Origin: Gemmatimonadota bacterium
GTDB lineage: Bacteria > Gemmatimonadota > Gemmatimonadetes > Gemmatimonadales > GWC2-71-9
NCBI GenBank assembly: GCA_003220795.1
Contig: QHTK01000055.1
Location: forward strand, 1 to 55,189
Reading direction: 5' to 3'
Length of the DNA: 55,189 nt
Shown: piece by piece, positions 16,403 through 30,774 of the stretch
Numbering within the stretch: the stretch's first letter is position 1
Layout of the letters: each line of letters opens with the position of its first letter
Translations under genes and position numbers: made by a program
Notes under the pieces: model-generated
The model's database searches: none
What the model was told of the DNA's origin: nothing
Seen by the model: only the letters and a program-made list of their open reading frames with translations

Positions 16403-17784
16403 TCGACCGGCTCACCGCGGCGCTCACCGCCTCCCGCGCCGACTACACCGAAATCCGCGTCGAGCAGAGCTGGGGCTCCGTCGTCACGATGCGCGGCCGA
16501 CGGCTCGAGTCCGCCACCGCGAGCGAGGACCAGGGCGGGTTCGTACGCGCCCTGAACCGCGGCTCGGGCTGGGGCACGGCGTCGTTCACGTCGCTCGACC
16601 AGCTCGCCGCGATGGTCGCGCGGGCCGACGAGCTGTCCCGGGCGGTGCGGCTCGAGCGCCCGATCCAGCTCGCTCCGGTTCCGCCGCAGCAGGCGGAAGG
16701 GATACTCGATCTGGACGGCGACGTGCGCGGCGTGCCGCTCGCCGACAAGAAGCGGCTCATCGAAGCCTACAACGGCGCGATGCTCGCCGTGAGCGACCGC
16801 ATCGTCGACACGCTCGCGACCTACCGCGACGAGGTGACCGAGTACTGGTACGTCAACTCGGAAGGCACGGTGCTGCACGAGCTGCGCCCCGAGGTGACGC
16901 TCTCGGGCACGGCGGTGGCGCGGCGCGACGGCACCATCGAAAAGGGGCTCGAGTCGATTGGGCTGCGGCGCGGCTGGCATTCGGTCCAGGACAAGGCCGC
17001 GGGCTTCCGCGCCACGGCCGAGCGGGCGGTGCAACTGCTCGACGCGCCGACGGTGACGGGAGGCACGTATCCGGTGGTGCTCGATCCCGAGCTCGCGGGC
17101 GTCTTCATCCACGAGGCGTTCGGGCACCTCTCCGAGGCCGACTTCGTGTACGAAAACCCCCAGGCGCGCGAGATGATGACGCTGGGCCGCCGTTTCGGTA
17201 AACCCGTGCTGAACGTGGGCGACAACGGCGCGGCCTCCGGCCTGCGCGGCACACTGCCGTTCGATGACGAGGGCACGCCCACCCAGGACACGGCGCTGAT
17301 CCGCGAGGGGATCCTGGTCGGCCGGCTGCACTCGCGCGAGACCGCCGCGGCGATGAACGAGCGGCCGACCGGGAACGCGCGCGCGATCTCGTTCCGCCAC
17401 CCGCCCATCGTCCGCATGACGAACACCTACATCGCCAATGGACGAGGGCCCTTCGCGGACCTGATCCGCGACCTGAAGCTCGGGGTGTACGCCTGCGGCG
17501 CGTTCGGCGGCCAGACCATGCTCGAGAATTTCTCGTTCACCGCGGCCTACGGGCACATGATCCGCGACGGCCAGGTGGCGGAGCTCGTCAAGGACGTCGT
17601 GCTCGCGGGGAACCTGTTCCAGACGCTCGACCGCATCGACCATATCGCCGGCGACTTTCGCTGGAATCAAATGGGCGGCGGCTGCGGGAAGGGCGGGCAG
17701 TTCCCCCTCCCCGTCACCGAAGGGGCTCCGCACGTGCGCATCGAGGAAGCCCTGATCGGGGGCGACGTGCCCTCGCCCGCATGA
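16399..17784 (+). CDS. tldD: Metalloprotease TldD
   Basis: A 461-residue zinc metalloprotease subunit. The active-site HEXXXH motif is HEAFGH at 238-243, and the conserved glycine-rich stretch GGCGKGGQFPLPV lies near the C-terminus. TldD works with TldE as a heterodimer, known to process microcin B17 and to degrade the CcdA antitoxin in E. coli. Start TTG 16399 overlaps the phosphoribosyltransferase stop (TTGA); the next in-frame ATG would remove the conserved N-terminal domain. The stop overlaps the tldE ATG, supporting equimolar coupled translation. No microcin-like substrate is visible nearby. Confidence 0.94.
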   Translation: MIDRLTAALTASRADYTEIRVEQSWGSVVTMRGRRLESATASEDQGGFVRALNRGSGWGTASFTSLDQLAAMVARADELSRAVRLERPIQLAPVPPQQAEGILDLDGDVRGVPLADKKRLIEAYNGAMLAVSDRIVDTLATYRDEVTEYWYVNSEGTVLHELRPEVTLSGTAVARRDGTIEKGLESIGLRRGWHSVQDKAAGFRATAERAVQLLDAPTVTGGTYPVVLDPELAGVFIHEAFGHLSEADFVYENPQAREMMTLGRRFGKPVLNVGDNGAASGLRGTLPFDDEGTPTQDTALIREGILVGRLHSRETAAAMNERPTGNARAISFRHPPIVRMTNTYIANGRGPFADLIRDLKLGVYACGAFGGQTMLENFSFTAAYGHMIRDGQVAELVKDVVLAGNLFQTLDRIDHIAGDFRWNQMGGGCGKGGQFPLPVTEGAPHVRIEEALIGGDVPSPA

Positions 17785-19139
17785 TCGAGGAGCTGCTCGA
17801 GCTGGCGCGGCGCCGCCTGGAGCCGGGGGACGGTGCGGACGCGCTCGAGCGGCGCGTCGAGCGCACCTCCGTGGCGTTCGAGTGGGGCCGCCTCAAGGCG
17901 GCGGGCGTCACGGAAGAGGCCGGGGTGAATGTGCGGGTGCTGCATCGCGGTCGTGTCGGCGTCGCGGGCACGACGGCGGTTGGTGGGGACGGTGTAGCGG
18001 CGCAGCATGCTGCGCCCCTCCTGGACCGCGCCCTCGCCTCGGCCGAGCTGGGCGAGGAGATCGCGCTGGCATTTCCCGCCCCCGCCAAGCTCCCGCGGGT
18101 GGCGACGCATGGCGCGCGCGCGGCTGACGCCTCGCTCGCGCGGCTGATCGAGATCGGTAGCTTCCTGCTCGAGCGGCTGGCGCGCGAAGGGTGCCAGGTC
18201 AACGTGGCGATCGAGCGCGAAGTGGCGGACACCCGGGTCGCCAACACGGCGGGAGCCCAAGGGTCGTACCGCACGACCGGGGTCGCCGTGAGCGCGGATG
18301 TGTGGCGCATTGCGGGAGACGACGTGCTCGCGATCGGCGACACGATCGAGAGCACCGATCTCCCCTCGGAGGACGCCCTCGCCGGCGTGGTCCGCTCGAT
18401 CACCAGCCGGCTCGACCACGCCCTGCGCATCGTCGCGCCCTCCGAGGGCGCGCTGCCCGTGGTGTTCACCCCCGCCGGCTTGTCAGCCGTGCTGCTCCCG
18501 GTCACGCAGGGCCTCTCGGGCAAGGCGGTGCTGCAGGGCATCTCGCCGCTCGCGACCCGGGTCGGCGAGCAGGTGTTCGACCAGCGCCTGTCCCTCACCG
18601 ACGATCCGCTGGTGCCGGGCCGTACCGCGTCCCGTCCGCTCGACGACGAGTGCGTGCCCTCCCGTGCCACGTGTCTCGTCGAACGGGGCGTCGTGCAGCG
18701 CTTCATTTACGATCTGGAGACGGCCGCGCGGGCCAAGAGCGCGAGCACCGGTCACGGGCAACGCGGCATCTTCGGGAAGCCGGTGCCGGCGTATACGAAC
18801 ATCATCGTGGGCGACGCCCGGGTCCCGGGCCCCGGATCCCGGGTCCCGGGGGAGCTGGGCGGCGGCTTGCTTAAGGGCATCAAAGACGGCCTGCTCGTCG
18901 ACGACCTGATCGGCGTGGGGCAGGGGAACGTGATCGGCGGCGCATTCAGCCATCCCGTGGCGCTGGCGTATCGCATCGAGCGCGGCGAGATCGCGGGGCG
19001 CGTGAAGGATGCGGCGGTGGCCGGGAACGTGTACGAGCTGCTCAAGCGGATCGCCGGTCTCGGGAACGACGCGCGGTGGGCGGGCGCGCGGTTCACGCCA
19101 TCGCTGCTGCTTGAGGGGGTGAGCGTCGCGCGGCGGTAG
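17781..19139 (+). CDS. tldE: TldE/PmbA protease partner
   Basis: A 452-residue TldD/PmbA-family protein without the HEXXXH zinc site, as expected for the non-catalytic TldE subunit. ATG 17781 overlaps the tldD stop. Two insertions made of repeats are odd. AQHAAP near residue 75 comes from the palindrome at 17999-18016, and RVPGPGSRVPGELGG near residues 346-360 comes from a 7-bp-period CCCGGGT array (18817-18851). Both keep the frame. The family's conserved core resumes at LLKGIKDGLLVDDLIG and continues through SHPVALAYRIERGEI. Confidence 0.93.
   Translation: MIEELLELARRRLEPGDGADALERRVERTSVAFEWGRLKAAGVTEEAGVNVRVLHRGRVGVAGTTAVGGDGVAAQHAAPLLDRALASAELGEEIALAFPAPAKLPRVATHGARAADASLARLIEIGSFLLERLAREGCQVNVAIEREVADTRVANTAGAQGSYRTTGVAVSADVWRIAGDDVLAIGDTIESTDLPSEDALAGVVRSITSRLDHALRIVAPSEGALPVVFTPAGLSAVLLPVTQGLSGKAVLQGISPLATRVGEQVFDQRLSLTDDPLVPGRTASRPLDDECVPSRATCLVERGVVQRFIYDLETAARAKSASTGHGQRGIFGKPVPAYTNIIVGDARVPGPGSRVPGELGGGLLKGIKDGLLVDDLIGVGQGNVIGGAFSHPVALAYRIERGEIAGRVKDAAVAGNVYELLKRIAGLGNDARWAGARFTPSLLLEGVSVARR
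17999..18016. repeat. Perfect 18-bp palindrome, family shared with the exchanger gene
   Basis: The sequence is identical to the core of the palindrome at 8506-8525 and is again read as AQHAAP within a protein. The two host genes are unrelated. Confidence 0.9.
18817..18851. repeat. 7-bp-period array (CCCGGGT-type), five units
   Basis: Units CCCGGGT, CCCGGGC, CCCGGAT, CCCGGGT and CCCGGGG lie in the tldE coding region and encode VPGPGSRVPG. The array is 35 bp long, not a multiple of three, so its arrival must have involved a compensating change or target loss. Confidence 0.88.
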
Positions 19140-19143
19140 GTCC

Positions 19144-19707
19144 CTACCCCCCCGCGCCCAGCGCCTCCGCGTAGCCCTTCCCTTGAGTGATCTGCTCGAA
19201 CACGGCGTTGAGTGTCTCGGGTGACGCCGACAGGAACCGGCAACGCCCGTCGTTGCGCGAGCGGCACTCGACCTCCATCACCGCCACGGCCTCGCCCGAC
19301 AGCCGTCCCAGGAAGTCCGACAGCATGCCCGCCGAGAAGAAGCACATCGGCGTCTCAGCGCTCCCCGGCTCGGCTTCGACCCAGTCCTCCGTGTCGAGCG
19401 CCAGGGCCGCGGCCCCGAGCGGGGCGACTGTGACGGTGCCCCACCCGTGCGACTGGAAGAACGACGACAGGACCTCGCTCAGCTGGCCCGCGTCGAGCTC
19501 TTCGGGCTGCGACACACCGGTCTGGAGCGGCAACCAGGCGCAAAACGACTGATATACGCCTTCCCCGGCCGCGAAGCCGACCTCCTGGAGGATCGGGACG
19601 GCCTGAGGGCCTGCGTCCCGGAGCAGACTGTGATGGAGCTGGCGCAGGGCGCCACGGCCGATCGTCACGCCGTCGGTCGCGGCTGTGGGGTGCGCGGGGG
19701 CGCTCAT
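19144..19707 (-). CDS. V4R-domain protein
   Basis: A 187-residue protein with a V4R (4-vinyl reductase) fold signature: a central GFAAGEGVYQSF segment and the C-terminal VMEVECRSRNDGRCRFLSAS, whose Cys pair is typical. V4R domains occur in bacteriochlorophyll synthesis proteins and, more broadly, as small-molecule sensors or in traffic-related folds; no photosynthesis genes are in this window. ATG 19707 is preferred; a TTG 12 bases upstream is an alternative. It lies 13 bp downstream of ligA and is probably co-transcribed in the GAF-ligA unit. Ligand unknown. Confidence 0.75.
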   Translation of the reverse strand: MSAPAHPTAATDGVTIGRGALRQLHHSLLRDAGPQAVPILQEVGFAAGEGVYQSFCAWLPLQTGVSQPEELDAGQLSEVLSSFFQSHGWGTVTVAPLGAAALALDTEDWVEAEPGSAETPMCFFSAGMLSDFLGRLSGEAVAVMEVECRSRNDGRCRFLSASPETLNAVFEQITQGKGYAEALGAGG

Positions 19708-19720
19708 ATCGCACGCCAAC

Positions 19721-22491
<2,771 letters not shown>

Positions 22492-22577
22492 GGCATAGTT
22501 TGCGTGCTCGGCGGACGGTGCGTCAAGCGCCGCGACGCGGTTGCTGCGTCGAGTGGCGCGCGGTAGCTTCCGACCCG

Positions 22578-23942
22578 GTGCGATGCATCTTCGCGTTGCT
22601 CTGGCTCGCGTGCGGCGCCGCGGGCGCCGCGACGGCGCAGGCCCGCTCCGCGGGCGGCGGCCCGATCGGCGCGTGGACGCCCGTTCCCGAACTGCCAGGC
22701 ATGGGTCGGGCGGTGGATACGACGGCGGTCGGCGCGCGCCGCCGGGCGCTGCTGCAGCGCATCGGACGCGGCACGGTGCTCATCCCGGCGGCGCACGAGC
22801 GGGACCTGGAAAGGGAGTACATCCAGGACAACGATTTCCGGCAGAACAACACCTTCTTCTACTTCACGGAGCTCGAGACCCAGGACGCGTGGCTGTTGCT
22901 CACCGCCCAGGGCCCCGATTCGCTCGAATCGGTGCTGTTCCTCCCGCCGCGCAACCCCGGCCAGGAGCGCTGGACCGGCCTGCGCCTCGGGCCCGACAGC
23001 GTCGCCGCGCGCCTGTCGGGGATCCGCACCGTCCTGCCCACCGATTCGCTCGAGCATCGGTTGCTCGCCGCGCGCTTCCGGGTGCGCGGCCCGATCTACG
23101 TGCCGCTCGACGTGACCACCCGCGACGACCGGCGCGTGATGGACCTGGTCTTCAGCGGGCAGGATGTCCACAACCTGCGCCCGCTCGCCGATTCACTGCG
23201 GGAAGTGAAGGACGCCGACGAGCTGGCGCGATTGCGCAACGCGGTGGACATCAGCGTGGCCGGGCATATCGCGGCCATGCAGGCCGCGCGGCCGGGCATG
23301 TACGAGTACGAGATCGAGGCGGTGCTCGAGGCCGGGTTCCGCAGGAACGGCGCTGATCGCGTGGGCTATCCCTCGATCGTCGGCAGCGGACCCAACTCGA
23401 CCACACTCCACTACGACGTGAACCGGCGGCAAACCCGCGACGGCGACCTGGTGGTGGTCGATGCGGCGGCCGAGTGGGGGCAGTACACGGCGGACGTCAC
23501 CCGCACCTGGCCCGTCAACGGGCGGTTCTCGTCGCGCCAGAAGGCCGTCTACGATCTCGTGCTCGCGACGCAGCAGGTCGCGTTCGACTCGGTGCGGCCG
23601 GGCGTCACGATGCGGGACCTGAATCGTCTCGCCCAGACCTACATGCGCGAGCACTCGGGCACGCTGTGCGGCACCCAGACGTGCGACGCCTACTTCATCC
23701 ACGGCCTGGGGCACCCGATCGGGATGGACGTGCACGATGTGACCGTGCCGGGGCGGCTCAAGCTCGAGCCCGGCATGGTGATCACCCTGGAGCCGGGCAT
23801 CTACCTCGCCGAAGAACGCCTGGGAGTGCGTATTGAAGACGACGTGCTGGTCACGCCGACCGGGGCCGAATGGCTGTCCGCGAAAGCGCCGCGGACTACA
23901 CCGGACATCGAACGGCTGATGCGAGGCGGCGCCGGGCGCTAG
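22578..23942 (+). CDS. Secreted M24-family metallopeptidase (Xaa-Pro aminopeptidase-like)
   Basis: A 454-residue exported aminopeptidase. GTG 22578 is chosen because a signal peptide starts there (RCIFALLWLACGAAGA, ending near TAQA); longer frames add a basic extension without a ribosome site. Residues ~40-200 form the N-terminal creatinase-like domain (AHERDLEREYIQDNDFRQNN). The five pita-bread metal ligands are all present: Asp295, Asp306, His379 in GLGHPIGMDVHD, Glu405 in LEPGIY, and Glu420 in RIEDDV. It should remove N-terminal residues preceding proline in the periplasm, presumably in peptide scavenging. It converges on the TPR gene at 23939. Confidence 0.92.
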   Translation: MRCIFALLWLACGAAGAATAQARSAGGGPIGAWTPVPELPGMGRAVDTTAVGARRRALLQRIGRGTVLIPAAHERDLEREYIQDNDFRQNNTFFYFTELETQDAWLLLTAQGPDSLESVLFLPPRNPGQERWTGLRLGPDSVAARLSGIRTVLPTDSLEHRLLAARFRVRGPIYVPLDVTTRDDRRVMDLVFSGQDVHNLRPLADSLREVKDADELARLRNAVDISVAGHIAAMQAARPGMYEYEIEAVLEAGFRRNGADRVGYPSIVGSGPNSTTLHYDVNRRQTRDGDLVVVDAAAEWGQYTADVTRTWPVNGRFSSRQKAVYDLVLATQQVAFDSVRPGVTMRDLNRLAQTYMREHSGTLCGTQTCDAYFIHGLGHPIGMDVHDVTVPGRLKLEPGMVITLEPGIYLAEERLGVRIEDDVLVTPTGAEWLSAKAPRTTPDIERLMRGGAGR

Positions 23943-24736
23943 CGCTCGTCCTTTTCGCCCTTGATGTCATCGAGGAGCTGCGCCGCCTCCTTTTGGTAGT
24001 CGTGATCGAGGACGTCCGCGATGGGGAGGGAGGCGATCGTGGTGAGCTGCTCGCGGGCTTTGGAGTATCGCCCCAGGTCGACGTACACCTCGGCCAGGTC
24101 GAGCCGGTGGAAGATGTTCTGCGGCTTCAGCGCGACGGCCTTTTCGAGGTACGTCTGGGCATCGCCCCAGTTGCCCCTGTCCAGGAAGCCGCCACCGAAC
24201 AGCGCCTTCGCGAAGAATTTCTGGAAACCCGAGAGCCGCTTCACCTCGGCGTGCCACGCGCCGACCAGGTGATAGGCGCCGTCGTGGGTCGAGTCCAGCT
24301 CGATCGCCTTCATCCCTTCGTCGTAGATGATCTTGGCGAAGCGCACCCGCTCCTTTCCTCCCTTGGTGCGCGACAGCCGGCCCAGCGCCTGGCCCACCGT
24401 GAAGTGTCCGTCGGCGCCGGCGGGGTTGACGCGCACCGCCGCCTCGCCGTACGCCCGCGCCGCGGTATAGAGGCTGTCCCGCAGATGCTTGGACGAGTCG
24501 TCCTTGCCCTGCACCTGCTTGGCGATGTCCACCAGCTCGCGCCCCGCCCTCCACAGCGCCGCGTAGTTGGTCGAGTCCGCCGCGAGCGCGGCGCGATAAT
24601 GCTGCAGCGCCTGCGCGGGAGCGAGCGCGGCGTGGGCGCTGTCGCCCAGCACCAGGTGCTCTGCCACCGTCGGGTGCGTCTGCGCCCGCGCGGGCCTGAC
24701 GAGGCACAGCAGCAGCAGCAGCACGGCACCGCGCAT
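23939..24736 (-). CDS. Secreted TPR protein
   Basis: A 265-residue protein starting at ATG 24736, six bases after AGGAG; a GTG one codon earlier is too close to that site. The signal peptide is MRGAVLLLLLCLVRPARAQ. The body has TPR helices (ALQHYRAALAADSTNYAALW, DAQTYLEKAVALKPQNIF). Its long middle repeats (AKIIYDEGMKAIELDSTHDGAY) recall the RMD1-like TPR family. Function unknown; likely periplasmic. Its last bases overlap the convergent M24 gene by 4 bp. It is divergent from the phosphorylase gene. Confidence 0.82.
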   Translation of the reverse strand: MRGAVLLLLLCLVRPARAQTHPTVAEHLVLGDSAHAALAPAQALQHYRAALAADSTNYAALWRAGRELVDIAKQVQGKDDSSKHLRDSLYTAARAYGEAAVRVNPAGADGHFTVGQALGRLSRTKGGKERVRFAKIIYDEGMKAIELDSTHDGAYHLVGAWHAEVKRLSGFQKFFAKALFGGGFLDRGNWGDAQTYLEKAVALKPQNIFHRLDLAEVYVDLGRYSKAREQLTTIASLPIADVLDHDYQKEAAQLLDDIKGEKDER

Positions 24737-24762
24737 CACGCACTCCTGGGAGGTGGCCGGTA

Positions 24763-28060
<3,298 letters not shown>

Positions 28061-28369
28061 CTAGCGTGAGAGAAGCCAACGTATCGTCTTGATCCGGGGA
28101 GCCGCGCCGGCGTTCACCGCGGTCATGATCTGCGGCCCCATCAGCTGCAGCTCGTTCATCCAGGCGCTCGTCGCCACCCGCACGAACAAGGTCCCGTCCG
28201 GCGTCACGCTCTCGGGTTGGGTCACCGCAGCGATCTGGGGCCCGACGAGGCGCGGCCAGTCGGGGATCACCTGCGCCTGCGCGAGCCGCCTCCCCAACCC
28301 CGCTTTCGCGAGATAGTTGCGCAGCACGTCGCCCAGTGAGGTCGGCTTTCCATACCTGCGAGTGGTCAT
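28061..28369 (-). CDS. DciA-like DUF721 protein
   Basis: A 102-residue basic protein of the DUF721 family. Members named DciA load the replicative helicase in many bacteria that lack DnaC. The conserved parts are visible: LGDVLRNYLAKAGLGRRL at the N-terminus, then IPDWPRLVGPQIAAVTQPESV and LFVRVATSAWMNELQLM. ATG 28369 after AAGGGCAAGGGT is chosen over the longer frame to 28432, which has no ribosome site. Its position directly upstream of gyrB agrees with a replication role. Confidence 0.85.
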   Translation of the reverse strand: MTTRRYGKPTSLGDVLRNYLAKAGLGRRLAQAQVIPDWPRLVGPQIAAVTQPESVTPDGTLFVRVATSAWMNELQLMGPQIMTAVNAGAAPRIKTIRWLLSR

Positions 28370-28477
28370 ACCCTTGCCCTTATGCGAAAAGCGCCACGGG
28401 AGGTCCCGGGGCGCAGACAACCCTTTAAACATACCCAGAAGTCGTTGTCATGGCAAGACTTACTAAGTCGTTGGGGC

Positions 28478-28855
28478 TCAGGGGCCCACCGTCACATTGG
28501 TGTCTCGTTCGCTCCGGAATCCGACCACGTCCCGGGCTTGCACCTTCACCGAGAGGACCGTCCCCGTCCCGAAGCCGGGCGGTACGGTCAAGCGGAACGG
28601 ACCCTCCAGCACGGGATCGAGCAGTCCGTCCGCGCCCACCGGGGGCTCCTGCGCCAGCTGTACCCACACGGAGTCGATCCCGTCCTCGTCTTCGGCCCGG
28701 ACATTCACGACCAGGGTATCGGGGGCCGGGGTGGAGCGCGACTTCACGGTTGTCTTGTTGAGCGACAGGGCGATCCTCGGCGGCGCCGGGCGCGGCCGCT
28801 CGGTCAAACAGCTGGCTGCCAGCCACAAGCCGCAGGCCGCAAGGGCTCGCTTCAC
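28478..28855 (-). CDS. Small predicted lipoprotein
   Basis: A 125-residue exported protein. GTG 28855 overlaps the stop of the hydratase gene (GTGA). The leader ALAACGLWLAASC looks like a lipobox leader, with Cys near residue 16. This leader is encoded by a 7-bp-period array (28809-28843). The mature part resembles a single beta-sandwich module (TLVVNVRAEDEDGIDSVWVQL ... DTNVTV), plausibly Ig-like. Function unknown; position after a crotonase may be incidental. Confidence 0.7.
   Translation of the reverse strand: MKRALAACGLWLAASCLTERPRPAPPRIALSLNKTTVKSRSTPAPDTLVVNVRAEDEDGIDSVWVQLAQEPPVGADGLLDPVLEGPFRLTVPPGFGTGTVLSVKVQARDVVGFRSERDTNVTVGP
28809..28843. repeat. 7-bp-period array (CCGCAAG-type), five units
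   Basis: On the plus strand the units are CAGCTGG, CTGCCAG, CCACAAG, CCGCAGG and CCGCAAG. On the coding (minus) strand they make up the signal peptide of the lipoprotein gene. Confidence 0.8.
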
Positions 28856-29634
28856 CGACCCTCGAAGCGGGGTGCGCGCTTTTCGAGAAAGGCCGCGAGC
28901 CCTTCCTTCATGTCTCGGGTCGCGGCGAGCAGGCCGAAGTGATTGGCCTCGAGTAACAGACCTTCGTCGAGGGTCATCTCGAGTCCCTGATCTACGGCCT
29001 CCAGTGCCAGCCGCACCGCCAGCGGCCCCATGGCGAGGATCCCCCGCACAATCTTTTCGGTCGTGGCGAGCAGCTCGCCCGCCGGTACGACCTTGTTCAC
29101 GAGCCCGATGCGGTAGGCCTCCTGGGCGTCGATCATCTCGGCCGTGAGGATGAGATACAGCGCGTTGCCCTTGCCGACGATGCGGGGGAGGCGTTGGGTG
29201 CCGCCATAGCCGGGGGCGATGCCGAGCTTCACTTCCGGTTGGCCGAACTTGGCGTGCTCGCTCGCGATGCGGAGGTGGCAGGCCATCGCCAGCTCGCAGC
29301 CGCCGCCCAGCGCATAGCCGTTCACCGCCGCGATCACCGGCTTGCCGCACGTCTCGAGGCGGCGCAGCATCGCCTGGCCGCGCAGCGCGCGGGCCTTGCC
29401 GTCGAACGGTCCCTGCTTCGCGAGGTCGGCGATGTCGGCCCCTGCGACGAACGCCTTCGTGCCGGCGCCGGTGAGGACCGCACCCTGGATCGCGTCCTCG
29501 CTCGCGATCCGCTCGGCGGCGTGCGCCAGCTCGTCCACCACCTGGTCGTTCAGTGCGTTGAGCTTGTCGGGGCGGTTGATGGTGATGAGCGCGACGCCGC
29601 CTGTGATCTCGAGCAAGAGGGTCTTGTAGCTCAT
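28852..29634 (-). CDS. Enoyl-CoA hydratase/isomerase (crotonase family)
   Basis: A 260-residue crotonase-fold enzyme, probably hydrating enoyl-CoA in fatty-acid breakdown. The oxyanion-hole regions AFVAGADI (~65) and NGYALGGGCELAMACH (~108) are present. Both catalytic Glu positions of true hydratases appear conserved, in GGGCELAM and QPEVKLGIAPGYGGTQR. ATG 29634 is preferred from the MSYKTLLLEITGGVALITI start typical of the family. It may share a pathway with the FadD at 12771. The lipoprotein gene follows by a GTGA overlap; an inverted heptamer element lies upstream. Confidence 0.92.
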   Translation of the reverse strand: MSYKTLLLEITGGVALITINRPDKLNALNDQVVDELAHAAERIASEDAIQGAVLTGAGTKAFVAGADIADLAKQGPFDGKARALRGQAMLRRLETCGKPVIAAVNGYALGGGCELAMACHLRIASEHAKFGQPEVKLGIAPGYGGTQRLPRIVGKGNALYLILTAEMIDAQEAYRIGLVNKVVPAGELLATTEKIVRGILAMGPLAVRLALEAVDQGLEMTLDEGLLLEANHFGLLAATRDMKEGLAAFLEKRAPRFEGR

Positions 29635-29649
29635 GGCGAAAACCTAAGT

Positions 29650-29742
29650 GCGGAATGCGGAATGCGGAATGCGGAGTTTCAATGGAAGGTCGAACCGTCG
29701 AGCGACGCGTGCCTTTAAATTCCGCACTCCGCATTCCGCATT
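29650..29742. repeat. Inverted pair of GCGGAAT heptamer arrays
   Basis: Four direct heptamers (29650-29677) and three reverse-complement heptamers (29719-29742) flank about 41 bp, forming a hairpin. It fills the gap between the divergent hydratase and mtnA genes. The heptamer is the same as at 10291-10318. Confidence 0.92.
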
Positions 29743-29754
29743 AAGTTCAGGTCC

Positions 29755-30774
29755 ATGAGCGTCCAAGCCATAGCCTGGTCTCCCTCCGGCGCCGTCCGCA
29801 TCGTCGATCAACGGGCGCTCCCCGAGGCGCGGATCGAGCGCGACCTGGAAAGCGCCGAGGCCGTGGCCGACGCGATCCGCACGCTGCAGGTGCGGGGCGC
29901 TCCGCTGATCGGGATCGCGGCGGCGATGGGTCTCGTGGCCGGGACGCGGGAGCTGCGCGGCGCGCCGCGCGAGGAGTTCCTGGGTCGGCTGGCGGAGCTG
30001 GCCCGTCTGCTGGCCGCCACCCGGCCGACGGCGGTCAATCTCCGGTGGGCGCTCGAGCGTATGGCCCGCGGGGCGGCGGCGACCCCGGGAGACGGCGCTG
30101 CCTTGTGGGACGGGCTCCGGGCCGAGGCGACGGCCATCTGGGAGGAAGACCGCGCCATGTGCCGCCGTATCGGCGAGGCGGGGCTGCCGCTCGTTCCCGA
30201 CGGCGCCACCGTACTCACGCACTGCAACGCCGGGGCGCTGGCGACCGGGGGGATCGGCACAGCGCTCGCGCCCATCTACCTGGCCCACGAGGCCGGCCGG
30301 CGCGTGCACGTGTTCGTGGACGAGACGCGCCCCGTGCTCCAAGGGGCGCGGCTCACGGCGTGGGAGCTCGCCCACGCCGGCATCGCCTGCACGCTGATCG
30401 CGGACGCCGCGGCGGGATCGCTGATGCGTCAGGCAAAGGTCGATCTCGTCATCGTGGGCGCCGATCGGATAGCGGCGAACGGCGACTTCGCCAACAAAAT
30501 CGGCACGTACCCGCTCGCCGTGCTGTCGTTGCACCACGGCGTCCCGTTCTACTGCGCCGCCCCGTCCTCGACCATCGACGCCGCGCTCGGTGATGGGGAC
30601 GGCATCCCGATCGAGCAGCGCTCGCCCGACGAGGTGAAGACGGTCGCGGGGCGGCCGGTCGCGCCGGCGGCCGTCGAGGCTCTGAATCCGGCCTTCGACG
30701 TGACCCCGGCGCGCTACGTGACCGGGTACCTCACCGATCGCGGGTTGCGCAAGCCCCCGTTCGCGGCGGACTGA
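29755..30774 (+). CDS. mtnA: S-methyl-5-thioribose-1-phosphate isomerase
   Basis: A 339-residue enzyme of the methionine salvage pathway, isomerising methylthioribose-1-phosphate to methylthioribulose-1-phosphate. The catalytic Cys157 sits in LTHCNAGALATGGIGTAL and Asp237 in GADRIAANGDFANKIGTY. Substrate-binding RGAPLIGIAAAMG is at ~43. Length and motifs match bacterial MtnA rather than eIF2B. The first start, ATG 29755, lies just after the inverted heptamer element. The stop overlaps the next ATG (TGATG), and a six-gene run continues to 34851. No other salvage genes are in view. Confidence 0.95.
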   Translation: MSVQAIAWSPSGAVRIVDQRALPEARIERDLESAEAVADAIRTLQVRGAPLIGIAAAMGLVAGTRELRGAPREEFLGRLAELARLLAATRPTAVNLRWALERMARGAAATPGDGAALWDGLRAEATAIWEEDRAMCRRIGEAGLPLVPDGATVLTHCNAGALATGGIGTALAPIYLAHEAGRRVHVFVDETRPVLQGARLTAWELAHAGIACTLIADAAAGSLMRQAKVDLVIVGADRIAANGDFANKIGTYPLAVLSLHHGVPFYCAAPSSTIDAALGDGDGIPIEQRSPDEVKTVAGRPVAPAAVEALNPAFDVTPARYVTGYLTDRGLRKPPFAAD

